DNA of 64,000 nt, taken from positions 1,364,001-1,428,000 of the forward strand of contig OY751486.1 of the NCBI GenBank assembly GCA_963565915.1, read 5' to 3'. Under the pieces are notes generated by a model. The model made no database searches and had not been told where the DNA came from. It worked only from the letters and a program-made list of their open reading frames with translations. Below, piece after piece: positions 34,043 to 45,381 of this stretch; position 1 is the stretch's first letter; each line of letters starts with the position of its first letter. This stretch comes from Entoloma clypeatum. Lineage: Eukaryota > Basidiomycota > Agaricomycetes > Agaricales > Entolomataceae. The position numbers and the translations under genes are program-made.

Positions 34043-34354
34043 TGTTGAAACTTTTCCATCACGTAGATTAGATTAGATTAGATTACATCATGTGACCATT
34101 TACACATCTTCGATTACATACTTATTTGGTTGGTACAAACAGTAGTACAGTATATAAGACCAGGAAACTGTCAATATCAACAAGTTGTCTCTTGACTCTT
34201 AACCAGCTCCATCGCTCTTATCAGCCTCAACCGCTCTCACCAGCCTCACCCTCCCAAACCATGTAAGTGGCTAGAACGGTTAAGTAGAGTACTTCCACAC
34301 TGTAGCTGTGTTGCTCAGTACGCCTGTGGCTAGCGCCCAGGTGGAACCTCAACA
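34043..34354 (+). mobile_element. Copia-B 3' LTR
   Basis: 312 bp, TGTTGAAACT to ACCTCAACA. It is the reverse complement of the copia-A 3' LTR with several differences (for example TCACGTAGATT versus TCACATAGATT). A TATA-like box (GTATATAAGA) lies near 34149. The flank beyond (CTATA) does not match the bases outside copia-A (AACAG), so no target duplication frames the A-B pair. Confidence 0.92.
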
Positions 34355-34485
34355 CTATAGGTTGAGATCGTGTTTGCAAGGTCTTGTTGGTTCATAAATC
34401 ACAAAACTCAGTTCATTATCTATTGAGAACTACCTCTAAGTCTTGTTAGAGACTTATCGAGCCATCGCTAAATGAGCTATTCACT

Positions 34486-34860
34486 TGTTGTTTTGGCAGG
34501 TAGTCAACCTACATTGTATTGTAATATACAGTCCAGCAAAGACATACAGTGTATGGTATTCGCTACAGCACCAGCGAATTCGCCACGGCGAGCGGCGACA
34601 GAATGAAATGTGGGCCGGCGACAATGTCAATTTCACTGGCGACATTCAATTTCACCGGTGACAACGTCAATACAGCCAGCGACAATGTTGATGGCCGGTG
34701 ACAATGTCCAGCCGGCGACAATATCAATCCAGCCAGCGACCCTCAAATGAAATGTGGCTGGCGACAAAACTCAATGCGGCTGACACCAGTATCAATCCAG
34801 CCGGCGACAACATCAGATACAGTCATCTGTTACAAACCAGGAGGTGTTTCACGGTAGCCT
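34486..34860. repeat. Solo terminal inverted repeat with subterminal GCCGGCGAC repeats
   Basis: From GCAGGTAGTCAACCTAC (34496-34512) about 110 bp match the left end of the element at 38586, including ACATACAGTGTATGGTA and CAGCGAATTCGCC. From 34600 to 34810 a subterminal array follows: CCGGCGACAATGTCAAT-like words recur about seven times with drift. This is one end of a DNA transposon of the same family; its other end may have been the right end at 41178. Confidence 0.7.
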
Positions 34861-34887
34861 ATTTGACATTGCTAATCCGTAATGTAT

Positions 34888-35166
34888 CTATTCCCCATCG
34901 CCCAACCGCCCAACCGCACCCTGCCCATCATGTTCCTGCATTGCCTCACGATCTATCTTGATGATCCTGTCAGCAATGTTGTCGCTGACCATCTCGTCCA
35001 CCATTGGCCGGGTGTCAGCCACCTGGCGCCAGGAAGTGTCGAGGGTGTGGATTCTTTGTACCTCAGCATGGTACAGGCAGTGTGCAGCATCCTTGTAGCT
35101 GATGCCCAGCTGTGCCTGGAGGGCTTTGACCTCAGCATGAAGTGCAAGAAGCTCTCTGTGGCTCAA
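34888..35166 (-). pseudogene. KDZ transposase exon fragment
   Basis: The minus strand reads a ~90-residue helical stretch containing LGISYKDAAHCLYHAEVQRI, which resembles the C-terminal SY-x-DAAHRLY-x-AE segment I associate with fungal KDZ transposases, followed by KIDREAM. No upstream exon is clear above 35170. Given the adjacent terminal repeat at 34496, this is probably the 3' end of a second, inverted KDZ copy. Confidence 0.5.
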
Positions 35167-35435
35167 ACCCTATAGAAAGACATGAGAGCAAAAGACACAA
35201 CAGGGGACAGCAATGTACTGGCACAGCAGGTGGTGGGACAGTACCCCAGTTGATGAGGCCTGAAGACAGGGCTTCCATAGAAAGGGGCTGCATCCGATGG
35301 GGTTGGTTGGATGGGGCAGACATGAGGAGTAGCAGAAAAGAAGGCGACCAGTGGGAATTAGGTTGCTGATCATCACAATGATGAGGGCGGAAGTAGTCAC
35401 GTGTTAGAAAAGTTTGTTTTTTTTTCATTTATTCA

Positions 35436-37367
35436 ATGGCGAGCGGCGATTACATGTGTTTCCAACTCATCTACCTACCTACTACCAATGCATTTTCACA
35501 ACACTGCCCTCAAGATGTCCACTCTCCCCGCAAGATCAAAGACATTGTCGCTGACTTCGCCCGTTTCGACACCACAATTTGCAAGGGGATGGCTGATGGG
35601 ACCATCATTGAAGGGTTAAAGAGAATGAAGGGAAAGTTGGTGAGTAACCCCCAGAGCCATTGTATTGACCCGATTCTAACGTATTTCACGAACAGTTGAA
35701 ATTGTTCAAGGAAGCGGCGGGGCAACCAGCGGCACCGTTTGCCGGGTTTGCCTGGATCAATCAGTTTGTCGTGTCCTGGGCCCACAAGCACAAAGAGGTT
35801 TTGGAGGGTCAACGCCTCGCCCTGGCAACATTCAACAGCCTGCGGGTACAAGAGACAACAGCACCTGTCATGGCACCAGTGGCTGGGCTAAGCAATGTGC
35901 TGACAGCAGCTGTAGGTGGACGTCCAGCACCATGTCCCCTTACGGCGAAGGGAAAGGCAATGGCGAAATGCCTGACTGGTGGCGAGGCGCCTCAGAGGAA
36001 GAAGAAGACCAAGATGGAGGGCCCCAGTCGGTCATTAAAGGTGAAACCAGCGAAGGAGGCAGCATGGCAGAGGGCGACAAAGGTGACTGAATATGTGGAG
36101 GTAGAGACAGAGGTGGACGGTGATGATGAGGACGACGAAGATAAGAAGGGCAATGTGACCACCCAGCAATGAACCACCAGCAACGGTGAAGGCAAGGACA
36201 ACGGTTTGCCAGCGGCGCGTTCGACGCTGCCGCCCGCCCTCACGGATGCACGTGAGTAATGATACTGAATCATTTCTTATACATCATCTCACGCAGTCTG
36301 GCCTGGAAGTGGAGCTATACCTGGTGGACTGGTTCGGCCAGCAGAGAACCATCTCGCAGCAGGCATACCATACACAGAGTGGCGCCCTGTTCAAACTCAA
36401 AGGGCAGATCAACAAGCTCACGAACCGCTTCAACCGGATCCTCAAGGGGGCAAATGCACAGCTGGCGATGCAGGAAGAGAACACGTACTCCCACCTGTTG
36501 TACATGGAGGACACACTCGAGGGGTTGAATGTCAGGTTGATGGACATTGAGAACTACCTGGGTTTCGACCACCGTCCTGCCCACAACGACTGCAAGTACT
36601 GGTGTCCCTACCTTCCCCCACTGCCAGAAGTCAACGTAGAGCACCTCTGGCATGCGGACCCTGAGGGGATGGACCCTGAGCACTACAAGATGGGGGGGTG
36701 GCAGCAGGACAAGGGTGCATGGTGGGATTTGCCCCTGCAATGGCCATCGACGATGAGTGACCCGCCATCATCGACCCCTCGCGCCTCGCGCCGACCACCC
36801 TTCGCCAGATCCTTTGCCAGGTCCCTCGCCGAGCCCTTTGCCGAAGGTTCTGGGGCGACACCTGGCCTATCTCGGCAAGTGCCATTCACCGGGTCCTTTG
36901 CCAATTTGCCGGACAACCCCTATGCCACTTCCTTCGCCGTTGAGCATTCGCCGGTTCATTGCCGGGATGACTCACCCTCACCGTCGCCCCCAGCCACTGT
37001 CACTGCCACCATCACTGCCGCCTCCCACCCTGTCACACACCCTGTCATTGCCTCTCCTGCAGTCTCCCACCCTGTTGTCGCCCCCCCTGCAGTCAACCTT
37101 ATCACCCCGACACCAACGACATCCCAGGAGACGGCACAAGGCACGGTGCAACTCACCCCCCCCCCCCCACCTGCGAGTCCTATGGCTGTCGTCGCAGAGG
37201 AGGAATCTGTGACAGAAGAGGATGTGCCCAACACCACTGACACTCGTCTGGTGACCCTCGCCGCCTTGCCTGCCGATGCGCTTCGGCGAAGTCCTCAGCT
37301 GAGCAACCACTCACGTTTGCCATCTGCATCGGGCAGTACAGCATCATCTGAGGGGAAACGTGGATGA
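35436..37367 (+). CDS. Unknown transposon-associated protein (coiled coil, Pro/Ser-rich tail)
   Basis: ATG at 35436 (MASGDYMCFQLIYLP) begins exon 1, ending near KRMKGKL. A GT-AG intron follows (about 35640-35695, branch-like TTCTAACG). The next exon has FAWINQFVVSWAHKHKEVL, a Lys-rich basic stretch (QRKKKTKM) and an acidic stretch, then frame changes near 36172-36186. A Cys/Arg-rich piece (CQRRVRRCRPPSRM) precedes a 45-bp intron (36252-36296). The last exon has a helical region (LKGQINKLTNRFNRILKGAN), then KYWCPYLPPLPEV, and a long Pro/Thr/Ala/Val tail with FARSFARSLAEPFAEG repeats. No function is recognised. The frame change means it may be a pseudogene. Confidence 0.45.
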
Positions 37368-37665
37368 AAGCGCAAGAGTGGGGATGACAGCAGCATGACT
37401 GGGGGAAAGCGGTCTCGCACGTGAACACAGCCATCAATTTTTTATTCACATATCCATTCAACTCGCTTTCATTTGTTTTACTGTTTTCTTATTGCTTGTC
37501 ATATAAGTATTGTATGAAAGGCAATACTACTTTTGTCGTTTGGAATGGCGAAGGCCATTTGAGTGATCTGAATCAGTTATTAGCATGGTGACAATTCAAA
37601 ATCAGAAACATAAATATCCTACCATTTGGTGTAATCAATGCTGGATCAATCACTGAGTTATTTGC

Positions 37666-38595
37666 TCAAGTCAACATCAAAGCTCGTACGGCAGAGGCTG
37701 GGACGCTATACTGTGGGTCGCCATCCAGTGGGCCATTGATCGGCGCCGTGACCATCATGCCCTGTTGAATGAGTTCATTCATTTGCATTTGATTTACAGT
37801 CATATATCCGTCACTGGCAACACCTTCGGTAAAACATTCTCCGGCAAAAGGTCCTTTGGCAACATCACCGGCGAATGTTTCTTCAGCGACATTCCTGACA
37901 GTGAATGGGTCATCGGCCAAGGTGCCCTCGGCGACAATATGGCGAACACGGCAACTTTCACTGGTGGCTATATGACTGCTCGCCGTCCCCTCACTTCCAC
38001 TGGGCCATTCTGTATCAGACACGCAATGACTTCCACTCCCCTGTGAGATGCTATTGCAATGGCACTGATCTGGGACAGCAAGCAGGCCATTCCTTGCTGA
38101 TCGGCTCTGCCTTCGCTGTCCTTTTTGAGCTTTTGCTAGTATGGGGTATTGGCTTTCCACCTCATGTCTGTCCTTGTCGACAATCTTCTTGAAGTGAAAT
38201 GCCTTCCCTGCACCACGTTGATCCTGCCTTGATTTGACGTGTTCAAAAAAGGCCTTGATCTCCTTCTTGTGCAGGTTTTGTGGATCCTTGATAGTGAACC
38301 CCTGTGGGAGGTATTCAGCTGCCACCAAGAGTCGCGTGTTAGCTTCCAGAGTCCCAAATGGCACATGATTAGTACGGCCAGCCGACGCAAGAGCTGTCAT
38401 ACTTCCAATCAGCAGTACCTGATTGAGAAAAAAATCACTTACAGTAGTGTTTGGACAAGAACTCATGTAGTAAGTGCTTGAGCTGACCCTTGGTCATTGT
38501 TCCAAAAGAGACATTGGGAACAAGGGGAAACCCATTCGGCGAAAGGGCTATTGTCGCCGCGACAGCTGGCTGATCAGTTGCATTTGCAGGTAGTC
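37666..38595 (-). pseudogene. Unknown multicopy gene (YLP-x-G-x-x-I-K-DP family)
   Basis: The open minus frame 38466-37666 encodes 266 residues: NHVPFGTLEANTRLLVAAEY, LPQGFTIKDPQNLHKKEIKA and FFEHVKSRQDQRGAGKAFHF, then an acidic tail with FAGDVAKGPFAGE repeats. Upstream on the minus strand a further piece (GTMTKGQLKHLLHEF) reads toward 38595 in another frame, so the start at 38466 is internal. The block order resembles hypothetical multicopy genes found beside transposons in agaricomycetes. Function is unknown. The terminal repeat at 38586 cuts its 5' end. Confidence 0.45.
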
Positions 38596-38845
38596 AACCT
38601 ACACTGTATTGTAATTTACGGTCCAGCGAAGGCATACAGTGTATGGTAAATTACAGAAGCAGCGAATTCACTACAACACCAGTGAATTTACCATGGCGAA
38701 CGGCGAAATAATAATGTCACCGGCAAAGAAAAAATGTTGCCAGCGACAACATACAACAGATCGGCAAATAATTCACTGGCAAAAGACACCACAGCGAAAA
38801 ACCAGCGAAGGACCAGCGACAAACCGGCGACACAGCGACATTATT

Positions 38846-40310
38846 TTATCAAATTTTGCCACAGATTCCAAGTTATAGAGGTCCCATGGTCTGAACCAAA
38901 TAATAGTAAACAATGCACCAAAGACATCGCGCAGGCATGCGGTGCCTTCCTCATGATTTAATAATAGTTTGAAGCAATAGAACTCATGACTGCATATGTA
39001 TTCACCTTGTGACACACTTTGTATAATTTTTAGAAGTCCAGATATGATAGAAATAATCAAATGTGCAGATTTGAGGAAAATTGTCATATCTCCCTAAGGA
39101 ATGAACCAAATTTGAAAAATGAAGGTGTTCTGAGATCCCCTGAATGTGGAGAATCCAAAGGTGAAATAAAAGATTTTGGTCAAATTTTCGACCTATTTTG
39201 CTCATATTCACCTTATCAAGCCTTGAACTTTAGTTGAATGGTCTGAGGAGGTTTACATACAATGTTTCAATGGTATACAAACAGTATATGTAGACTAAAG
39301 TGGTTGTGGAAAGGGAAAAGGAGGAAAACATTGGTTTTGGTGTTTGGAGTAACCTATGATGCACTGTTGCATCACGATTTTGCCTGTGTTTTGATCTCTC
39401 ATTTCAGAATACAGATTCTCTATCATACATAGCTTGAGTATCCAGCTGTATATATACTTTTCATGAGTTCATAGGCATCTATCCATTAGTTAACAAGCAT
39501 ATTTGTGGCCCATCAAGTGGAAAATGTAGAAACCATGATTTCGTTCCCAACACTGTTATTGTTATGCACGTGGGATTCCGAGACATATTTTGGACAAAGT
39601 CTTATCTCCAGTCTTCCACATGGCATGGATTCTCTTGGAACTTTTTGTATCAAGTAGATGTACATCTGATACACCCTATACAACCATCTATAGATTTATT
39701 GACCCTACAATAATAATGCCAGATGGTGAATACATAGACATTTTTGATGTGCAAGTTGTCTGATACTTTTTAACACCTATCTATACATCACACCATTTAC
39801 TATTGATGCATTGAGACCTACTCACACTAGAGAATAGCCATACACAGGTGCCCAGATTGCACCGCAGGCATAAAATGATGATCTGTGCCAAAGATGAGGA
39901 CATACATTTCAGCTTTTTTCACCATGTTCTACCTCTACATGGTATCCGCATATCTTTATTCATATCCTCACATAATCGGGAATGAACCTCCAGATGGTTC
40001 TGTGGTGGGGAGAGACTTTCTACGGTGTAGTAGAACAAATAAACTGGTAAGCTTCACTTTCAACTGTGTCTACAGCTTTGCCGGCACTGCACACATGCCC
40101 TAGATAACTGTTGAGATGGTGACTCATTGACCAGCAAAAGAACATTGTCGCCACAGCCAGTTTTTTGCTGTGGTGTCATTCGCCAGTGAATTATTTGCTG
40201 ATCTGTTATTAGCATTGTTTTCTATTATTTGGTTCAGACCATAGGACCTCTATAACTTTAAATCTGTGGCTAATTTTCTTAAAATAAATACATACTTGAT
40301 GATACAACAT
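38846..40310. mobile_element. Nested inverted-repeat element, noncoding
   Basis: About 75 bp at 38846-38923 recur inverted at 40216-40292: TTATAGAGGTCC-ATGGTCTGAACCAAATAATAG is shared. The segment 38846-39465 is homologous to 4780-5430. No transposase frame is present; the longest frames are under 105 codons. It is probably a non-autonomous element inserted within, or recombined with, the larger foldback-like element. Confidence 0.7.
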
Positions 40311-40439
40311 GCTCCCCTACTCATCTGATATAGTAGCAAACATTGCTTGTTCCTGTGTAGATACAATGAGGAGATGTGCAATATCTTTCGACATTTGTTT
40401 ACATGTATTTGACATGTTTGATGGGTGTCTGTTGCACAT

Positions 40440-41045
40440 CATCCAACATTCGCCGGTTTTTTTCCGGTTTTTTGCCATGGTGTCTTTTGCCGGTGAATTA
40501 TTCGCCGATCTGCCATTAGCATTGTTCTTTGTATATGGAGTGTTGCCGACACTCAAGGCTTGCTTTTGCCGATGGGTCATCAATTCACCGATGGCCTGTT
40601 GCTGTGTCACCGGTTTGTCACCGGTCTTTGGCCGGTTTTTCGCCGTAGCATCTTTTGCCAGTCAATGATATGCCGATCTGTTGTTAGCATCATTCTTTTA
40701 ATTTGCAGTGTCGCCGGCCCTCAAGACTTGGTTTCGCCGGTGGCCCAATCATTCGCCGATGGCCTGTCGCCGATTTGTGGCCGGTCTTTTGCCGGTTTTT
40801 TGCTGTGGTGTCTCTCACCGGTGAATTATTCGCTGCTCTGTCGTTAGCATCGTTCTTTTCATTTGCAGTGTTGCTGGCACTCAAGGCTCGCTTTCGCCAA
40901 TGGGTCATCAATTTTCCGATGGCCTGTTGCTGTGTTGCCAGTTTGTCGCCGGTCCTTCCTGGTTTTTCGCCGTGGTGTCTTTTGCCGGTGAATTATTCGC
41001 TGATCTGTTGGATGTTGTCGCCGGCGACATTTTTTCTTCGCCGGT
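40440..41045. repeat. Tandem array of ~160-bp units with GCCGGTGAATTATTCGCC core
   Basis: The core TTTTGCCGGTGAATTATTCG, or a close variant, occurs at about 40490, 40655, 40812 and 40978, giving spacings of 157-166 bp, with a partial unit near 40190. Each unit also holds TCTGTTGTTAGCAT-GTTCTTT, an ACTCAAGGCTTGCTTTCGCC-like segment and a GATGGCCTGTTGCTG segment. The array forms the inner part of the right arm of the foldback-like element. Confidence 0.8.
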
Positions 41046-41178
41046 GACATTATTATTTCGCCGTTCGCCGTGGTAAATTCACTGGTGCTGTAGCGAATTC
41101 GCTGCTTCTGTAATTTACCATACACTGTATGTCTTCACTGGACCGTAAATTACAATACAATGTAGGTTGGGTATGTGC

Positions 41179-41633
41179 CTCCTGATGGCCCGTTTGGTGA
41201 TGCTGGATGGGACGGATTGGCGAACGATGACATGATTCCAAATAGAAACAAGGTACAAGCTAATAAATGATCTCAAGTATAATTACTAACAGGCATGGTA
41301 AAGCAACACTACTGGATGCAAGAATTTGTCCATCGTGCCGATTCCTTGTTGGCTGCATTACTGTCCCAAGAAGCTTTGCTGGCTGGTGGATACTGCCAGA
41401 CATGCACTGGTGAGAAAAGAGCTGTTTGGAGGTGCATAGATTGTACCATAACACCTTTACTCTGTCGTGGGTACATGCACCATGCTCATCAACATGACCC
41501 GTTGCACCGCATTGAGTGTTGGACTGGTAGTTTCTTTCGCCGTGCCGGCTTGTGGGAGGTCAGTACATACATTCTTGTTCCGCATCATCTGGACACAGAC
41601 GTCTGCCCATCATTGAAATGGCAAGTCACATTC
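41179..41633 (+). pseudogene. KDZ transposase N-terminal part (CxC2 cluster)
   Basis: A short exon (PDGPFGDAGWDG) ends at 41252. The intron 41253-41303 (GTACAAG to AAAG, with ACTAAC branch) keeps the frame into QHYWMQEFVHRADSLLAALL. A cysteine-histidine cluster follows: YCQTCTGEKRAVWRCIDC, LLCRGYMHHAHQHDPLHRIE and WTGSFFRRAGLW. This is the CxC2-like cluster that precedes KDZ transposase domains in basidiomycetes. The frame is cut at 41633 by gypsy-2 and resumes at 47852. The upstream start is lost in the foldback-like element. Confidence 0.8.
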
Positions 41634-42126
41634 TGTAAGGGCGACCTTACGGTCCAACAACTCCGAAGTGCTCCGAAGCGACTCCGATGTCGGATGACTT
41701 GCAAGGGAAATCCAAAGTTAAATTAGACTCTACGAAGTACAATACAAGGCATACCTTGCAAGGGAAATCCAAAGAGAAAGTTCTGAGGATTCCCTTGCAG
41801 GCTAGACAGCTATATAGACGACAAGAATTGGAAATGAGGAGAGGAATGTTGAAATACGACAAAGATCGGGAGTAGGGATGGGAACGGAATATGTAAATCG
41901 GAAGTGTGCATGTGGTGGTATAAATCATTGCTCCGATGTGCACTCCGACGCGGAGGATGGTTCGGAAGTGTTGGAGGTCGGAGGTGTCGAAGGATAGATG
42001 GAAACGAAATGAAAAGTAAAGTATAGTAATATAAATAATAGACGTACCACAATGGTCGGAGGGTCAGAGGATGGGTCGGAGGTGTCGGAGGTGTCGGATT
42101 GAGGAAATCAGATGGTTGCCCTTACA
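41634..42126 (-). mobile_element. Gypsy-2 3' LTR (plus-strand left)
   Basis: 493 bp, TGTAAGGGC to GCCCTTACA, a perfect 9-bp inverted terminus. It matches 47362-47851. It is preceded by CATTC (41629-41633), the target duplication found again at 47852-47856. The purine tract on the minus strand (AGAAGGGGGGTAA, plus 42127-42140) is the polypurine tract. Confidence 0.93.
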
Positions 42127-42137
42127 TTACCCCCCTT

Positions 42138-44010
42138 CTAAGGCGCGGCGTCTCGACGCGCAAGGCGAAATGTACAGGACTCAAAGGCAGTTGCAGCGAT
42201 TTGACGCGGAGCTCCCGGGTGTCGGCGGTAAAATTCCCGGACCAGGCGCGGAGCGTGGACATCCTCCTCCATCTCCCATGAGTTTTCCTCGTAGCCGTAC
42301 CTCTTCCACTTGACTAGGAACTGCAGCTTGCCTCGTTGAAGCCAACTATCCAAGATCATTTCGACTTCATATTCCATTTCTTCTCCGACTGCAGTCGGAG
42401 GCGGAGGGATATGGACATCTTGTCAGAAGGGGTCTTCCAGAGCCAACAACAGTTTACAACATGGAATACGGGGTGAATGCGAGACATAGAAGGAGGGAGT
42501 TTGAGTTCGTACGCATATGTTCCGACACGTCAGACAACCAGAAACGGGCCTACATATCTATGAGCCAGCCTTTTGGTCGGTCGGGTGGTTTTGAGGTCGG
42601 AGGAATCCAGAAAGACCTTGTTGCCTGGTTGGAAGGTCAGAGTAGATGTCCGACGCTGGTTGTAGTACCGCGCCATGTCGTCTTAACCCCGCTTGCTGAA
42701 ATCCTCTACGGCCTCGATCTCTGACGGTCTTTGTCGGGGCTCAAAGCCCATACATGGGTGACGTCCGGTGTCGACGTAGAAGGGGGTTTGGCGCGTGGAC
42801 GTGTGGACATGGTTATTGTACGAAAACTCTGCCATCGGAAGCCATTCATTCCAATCGTCCTGTCGTTCATTGACAAACAGTCGGAGGTATTGTTCCAATC
42901 CCTGGTTCACGTGTTCCGTCTGTCCGTCCGACTGCGGATGGTAGGCCGTCGAGGCAGCAACCTTGATACCTAACAGCCTGTACAATTCCCGTGTGAACTT
43001 GGCAACGAACTGTGGTCCGCGATCAGAGACAATGGCCTCCGGAAGACCGTGAAGCTTCCAAACATGTTGAACATAAGATTTCGTGGATCTGAGGGCGGAG
43101 AGAGCGGAGTGCGTTGGAATGAAGTGTCCGTGTTTCCCGACTGAGTCTACTACTACCATGATAGCGTCATACCCATGGGCTTCTGGTAGTTCAGTGATAA
43201 AATCAACACTAGTTACCTGCCATCGCTCCGACGGGACTGAGAGCGGATGGAGTTCACCAGAGGGTGCGGAGCATCGGACCTTGGTGCGGAGGCAGGGGTC
43301 GCAAGTTTTGCAATACTGACCAATTAAACGTGCCATGTGGGGCCACCAATAAGTGCGCGATACCAACTCTAGAGTCTTCCAGCGTCCTGGGTGTCCAACC
43401 ACCGGATTGTCATGGTGTTGCGTGATGATTCGTTGGCGGAGCTGTGGGTTGTTGGACACATAAATGCGATCTCGGAAGTACAGTAAACCGTCTGACTGTA
43501 GCCATTCCGCTCCAGGATGGATGCAGCTCCGACTGTCAGAAGGGATTTGATGACCTCCACTATGCTATCCTCTAGAAGGCTATCGCGGATGCCCTGTCGG
43601 ACCTTCCAGAGGACATCGCGCTCCTCACCTTGAGTGGCTACTCCCCAAGTGGCCCATATGGCAAACAGCTCTGGTCGGAGTAGGACTATGTCCTCGTTGT
43701 CCCATGAGCCATCTCCATGGTCCGCCCCACGTGACAGTGCGTCGGACTTCCCCATTGACTTGCCTGGTCGATGGTGCATCTTGAAATCAAAATGTGCTAG
43801 GTATAGAGACCACCGCACTTGTCGCCAATTGAGCTTCTGGGCGGTCATGAAGTATTCAAGGTTTTTGTGATCGGTCCAAATTTCCACCGTCTTCTCCGCT
43901 CCTTCAAGGAAATGTTGCCATTCCTCCAGCGCGCAGATTACAGCCAGCATCTCCTTGTCATGAATTTTGTAGTTGCGTTCCACTGGGCTAAGGCTTTTGG
44001 AATAAAACAC
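42138..44010 (-). pseudogene. Gypsy-2 RNase H end, integrase and chromodomain
   Basis: The frame from 44010 has RNase H (IHDKEMLAVICALEEW, then TDHKNLEYFMTAQKLNW). A frame step near 43400-43460 leads to the integrase: zinc part (GHPGRWKTLELV, then CDPCLRTKV) and catalytic SVDFITELP, IVSDRGPQF and GQTEHVNQGLEQ, all three acidic residues kept. After a TGA near 42683 the C-terminal strand motif continues, and a chromodomain (FLVKWKRYGYEENSWEMEED) is read at 42377-42138. Stops and frame steps make it inactive as a polyprotein. Confidence 0.88.
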
Positions 44011-44088
44011 GACAGGGTGCCACTTACCGTCCTCCGACGGTTGGGACAGTACCGCTCCAGTCGCAAAGTCGGAGCTATCTACTTCGAC

Positions 44089-45381
44089 TCACCACTCCTT
44101 GCTGTGGTCGGGGAGGACAAGTATCGGAGCGGAGGTGATCCTCCGCTTCAGACCTCCGAAGGCCCCCGCTTCCTTGTCGCCCCAGGACCATACACAGCCC
44201 TTCATTGTGAGTCGGAACAGAGGACGTGCGATGTCGGAGAACCCTTGGATGAAACAACGATAGAAGTTAGTGAATCCAAGGAAGGACTGTACCTCCCGCA
44301 CGTTAGTCGGAGTCGGCCACTCCAACACTCCAGCTACCTTGACGGGGTCCATTTCCACATGTCCTTTCTCAATAATAAGGCCAAGGTATTTGATCTGTGT
44401 CTGTTCAAATTCACACTTCTCCGGTTTGAGATACAATCCGTGTTGTCGGAGCCGCTCTAATACTATGTGTGTGATCCTCCAATGCTCCGACAGGTCCAAC
44501 GTAAAGATGAGAATATCATCAAGATAAACACATACACCACCTTCAGTAATAAGATCTTGTAGGATATCGTTCATCATAGTCTGAAAGGTTGAAGGACTAT
44601 TAGTGAGTCCAAAGAACATTACAAAGGGTTCGAAGAGGCCCCGATTTGTCTGAAAGGCCGCTTTCCATTCATCTCCGGGCTTGATTCAGACATTATTGTA
44701 GCCCCATCGGATATCGAGCTTAGTGAAGTATTGAGCATTCTGGAGTTTGTTGACTAGTTCGGAGATGAGCGGAAGAGGGTACTTGTTTTTGATAGTCTTG
44801 GAATTGAGCGATCGATAATCCTGAACGAGTCGGAGGGTACCGTTCTTCTTCTTGATGAAAAAGACCGGAGAGGCCATCAGAGATTTTGAAGGTCGGATCC
44901 GACCAGTGGCCAGATTTTCTTCCAAGAATGCATCGAGTTCCTTCTGTTCCTTTGGAGCGAGCGGATACACCTTGCAACCCGTCGGAGTTGCGTCGGGAAT
45001 CAGCTCAATGGCATGGTCCCATATGTGTTCCTCTGCCAGATTGTCGAAGGAGGTCTTGGAAAATACATCTTCAAAATCATGTAAGTGATTAGGTACAGAA
45101 TCGCGAAAAGACTTGGGTTTCTGATTTTGGAGGAATGCCTCTGATAGGCGTTGTGAGGTAGTTGACGATGCTCGGACAAATTCCGACGTTGGAGATAGGG
45201 CTCCGATGAAGAGGCGATCTCCCTCTTTGAACTTGTCTTCCTCCTCCGCATTGTCTTCCAATGGCTCATCCAATGATTGTTCTTCATCCTTGCTTACGTC
45301 TTCCACCCAAGGGCCTCGCGGGGCTTCCTCCGCTAATCCAGCATCTGGCGTCGGACCCATCCGAGATGCATGCCTGCTCAA
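44089..45381 (-). pseudogene. Gypsy-2 reverse transcriptase
   Basis: From 45381: [40 protein letters not shown] and [12 protein letters not shown], then a TGA at 44686-44688. The next frame (44619-44089) holds FFGLTNSPSTFQTMMNDIL, the catalytic VYLDDILIF, and GLIIEKGHVEMDP with FLGFTNFYRCFI. A second TGA at 44089-44091 precedes VEVDSSDFATGAVLSQ. Family consensus has Arg at both stop positions ([15 protein letters not shown] and FRVExDSSDFA), so both fit CGA to TGA. The catalytic YLDD is intact. Confidence 0.9.

Larger units (their letters stand above)
38586..41178. mobile_element. TIR element with tandem-repeat arms (foldback-like), noncoding
   Basis: The left end from CAACCTACACTG (38596) and the right end at 41169 are inverted copies over at least 120 bp: ACATACAGTGTATGGTAAATTAC, the GAATTCGCTGCTTCTG segment and CGCCGTTCGCCGTGG all occur inverted. 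If the terminus includes GCAGGTAGT (38586-38594), the right end reaches 41178 with four mismatches. It encodes nothing recognisable. The right arm is a tandem array and a second inverted-repeat element is nested inside. It lies where the KDZ transposase coding begins, and its right end abuts a KDZ exon. No target duplication could be fixed. Confidence 0.75.

Noticed and set aside
40440..41045. CRISPR-like array
   Set aside because: Units of ~160 bp are contiguous and similar throughout, without unique spacers, in a eukaryotic transposon arm.
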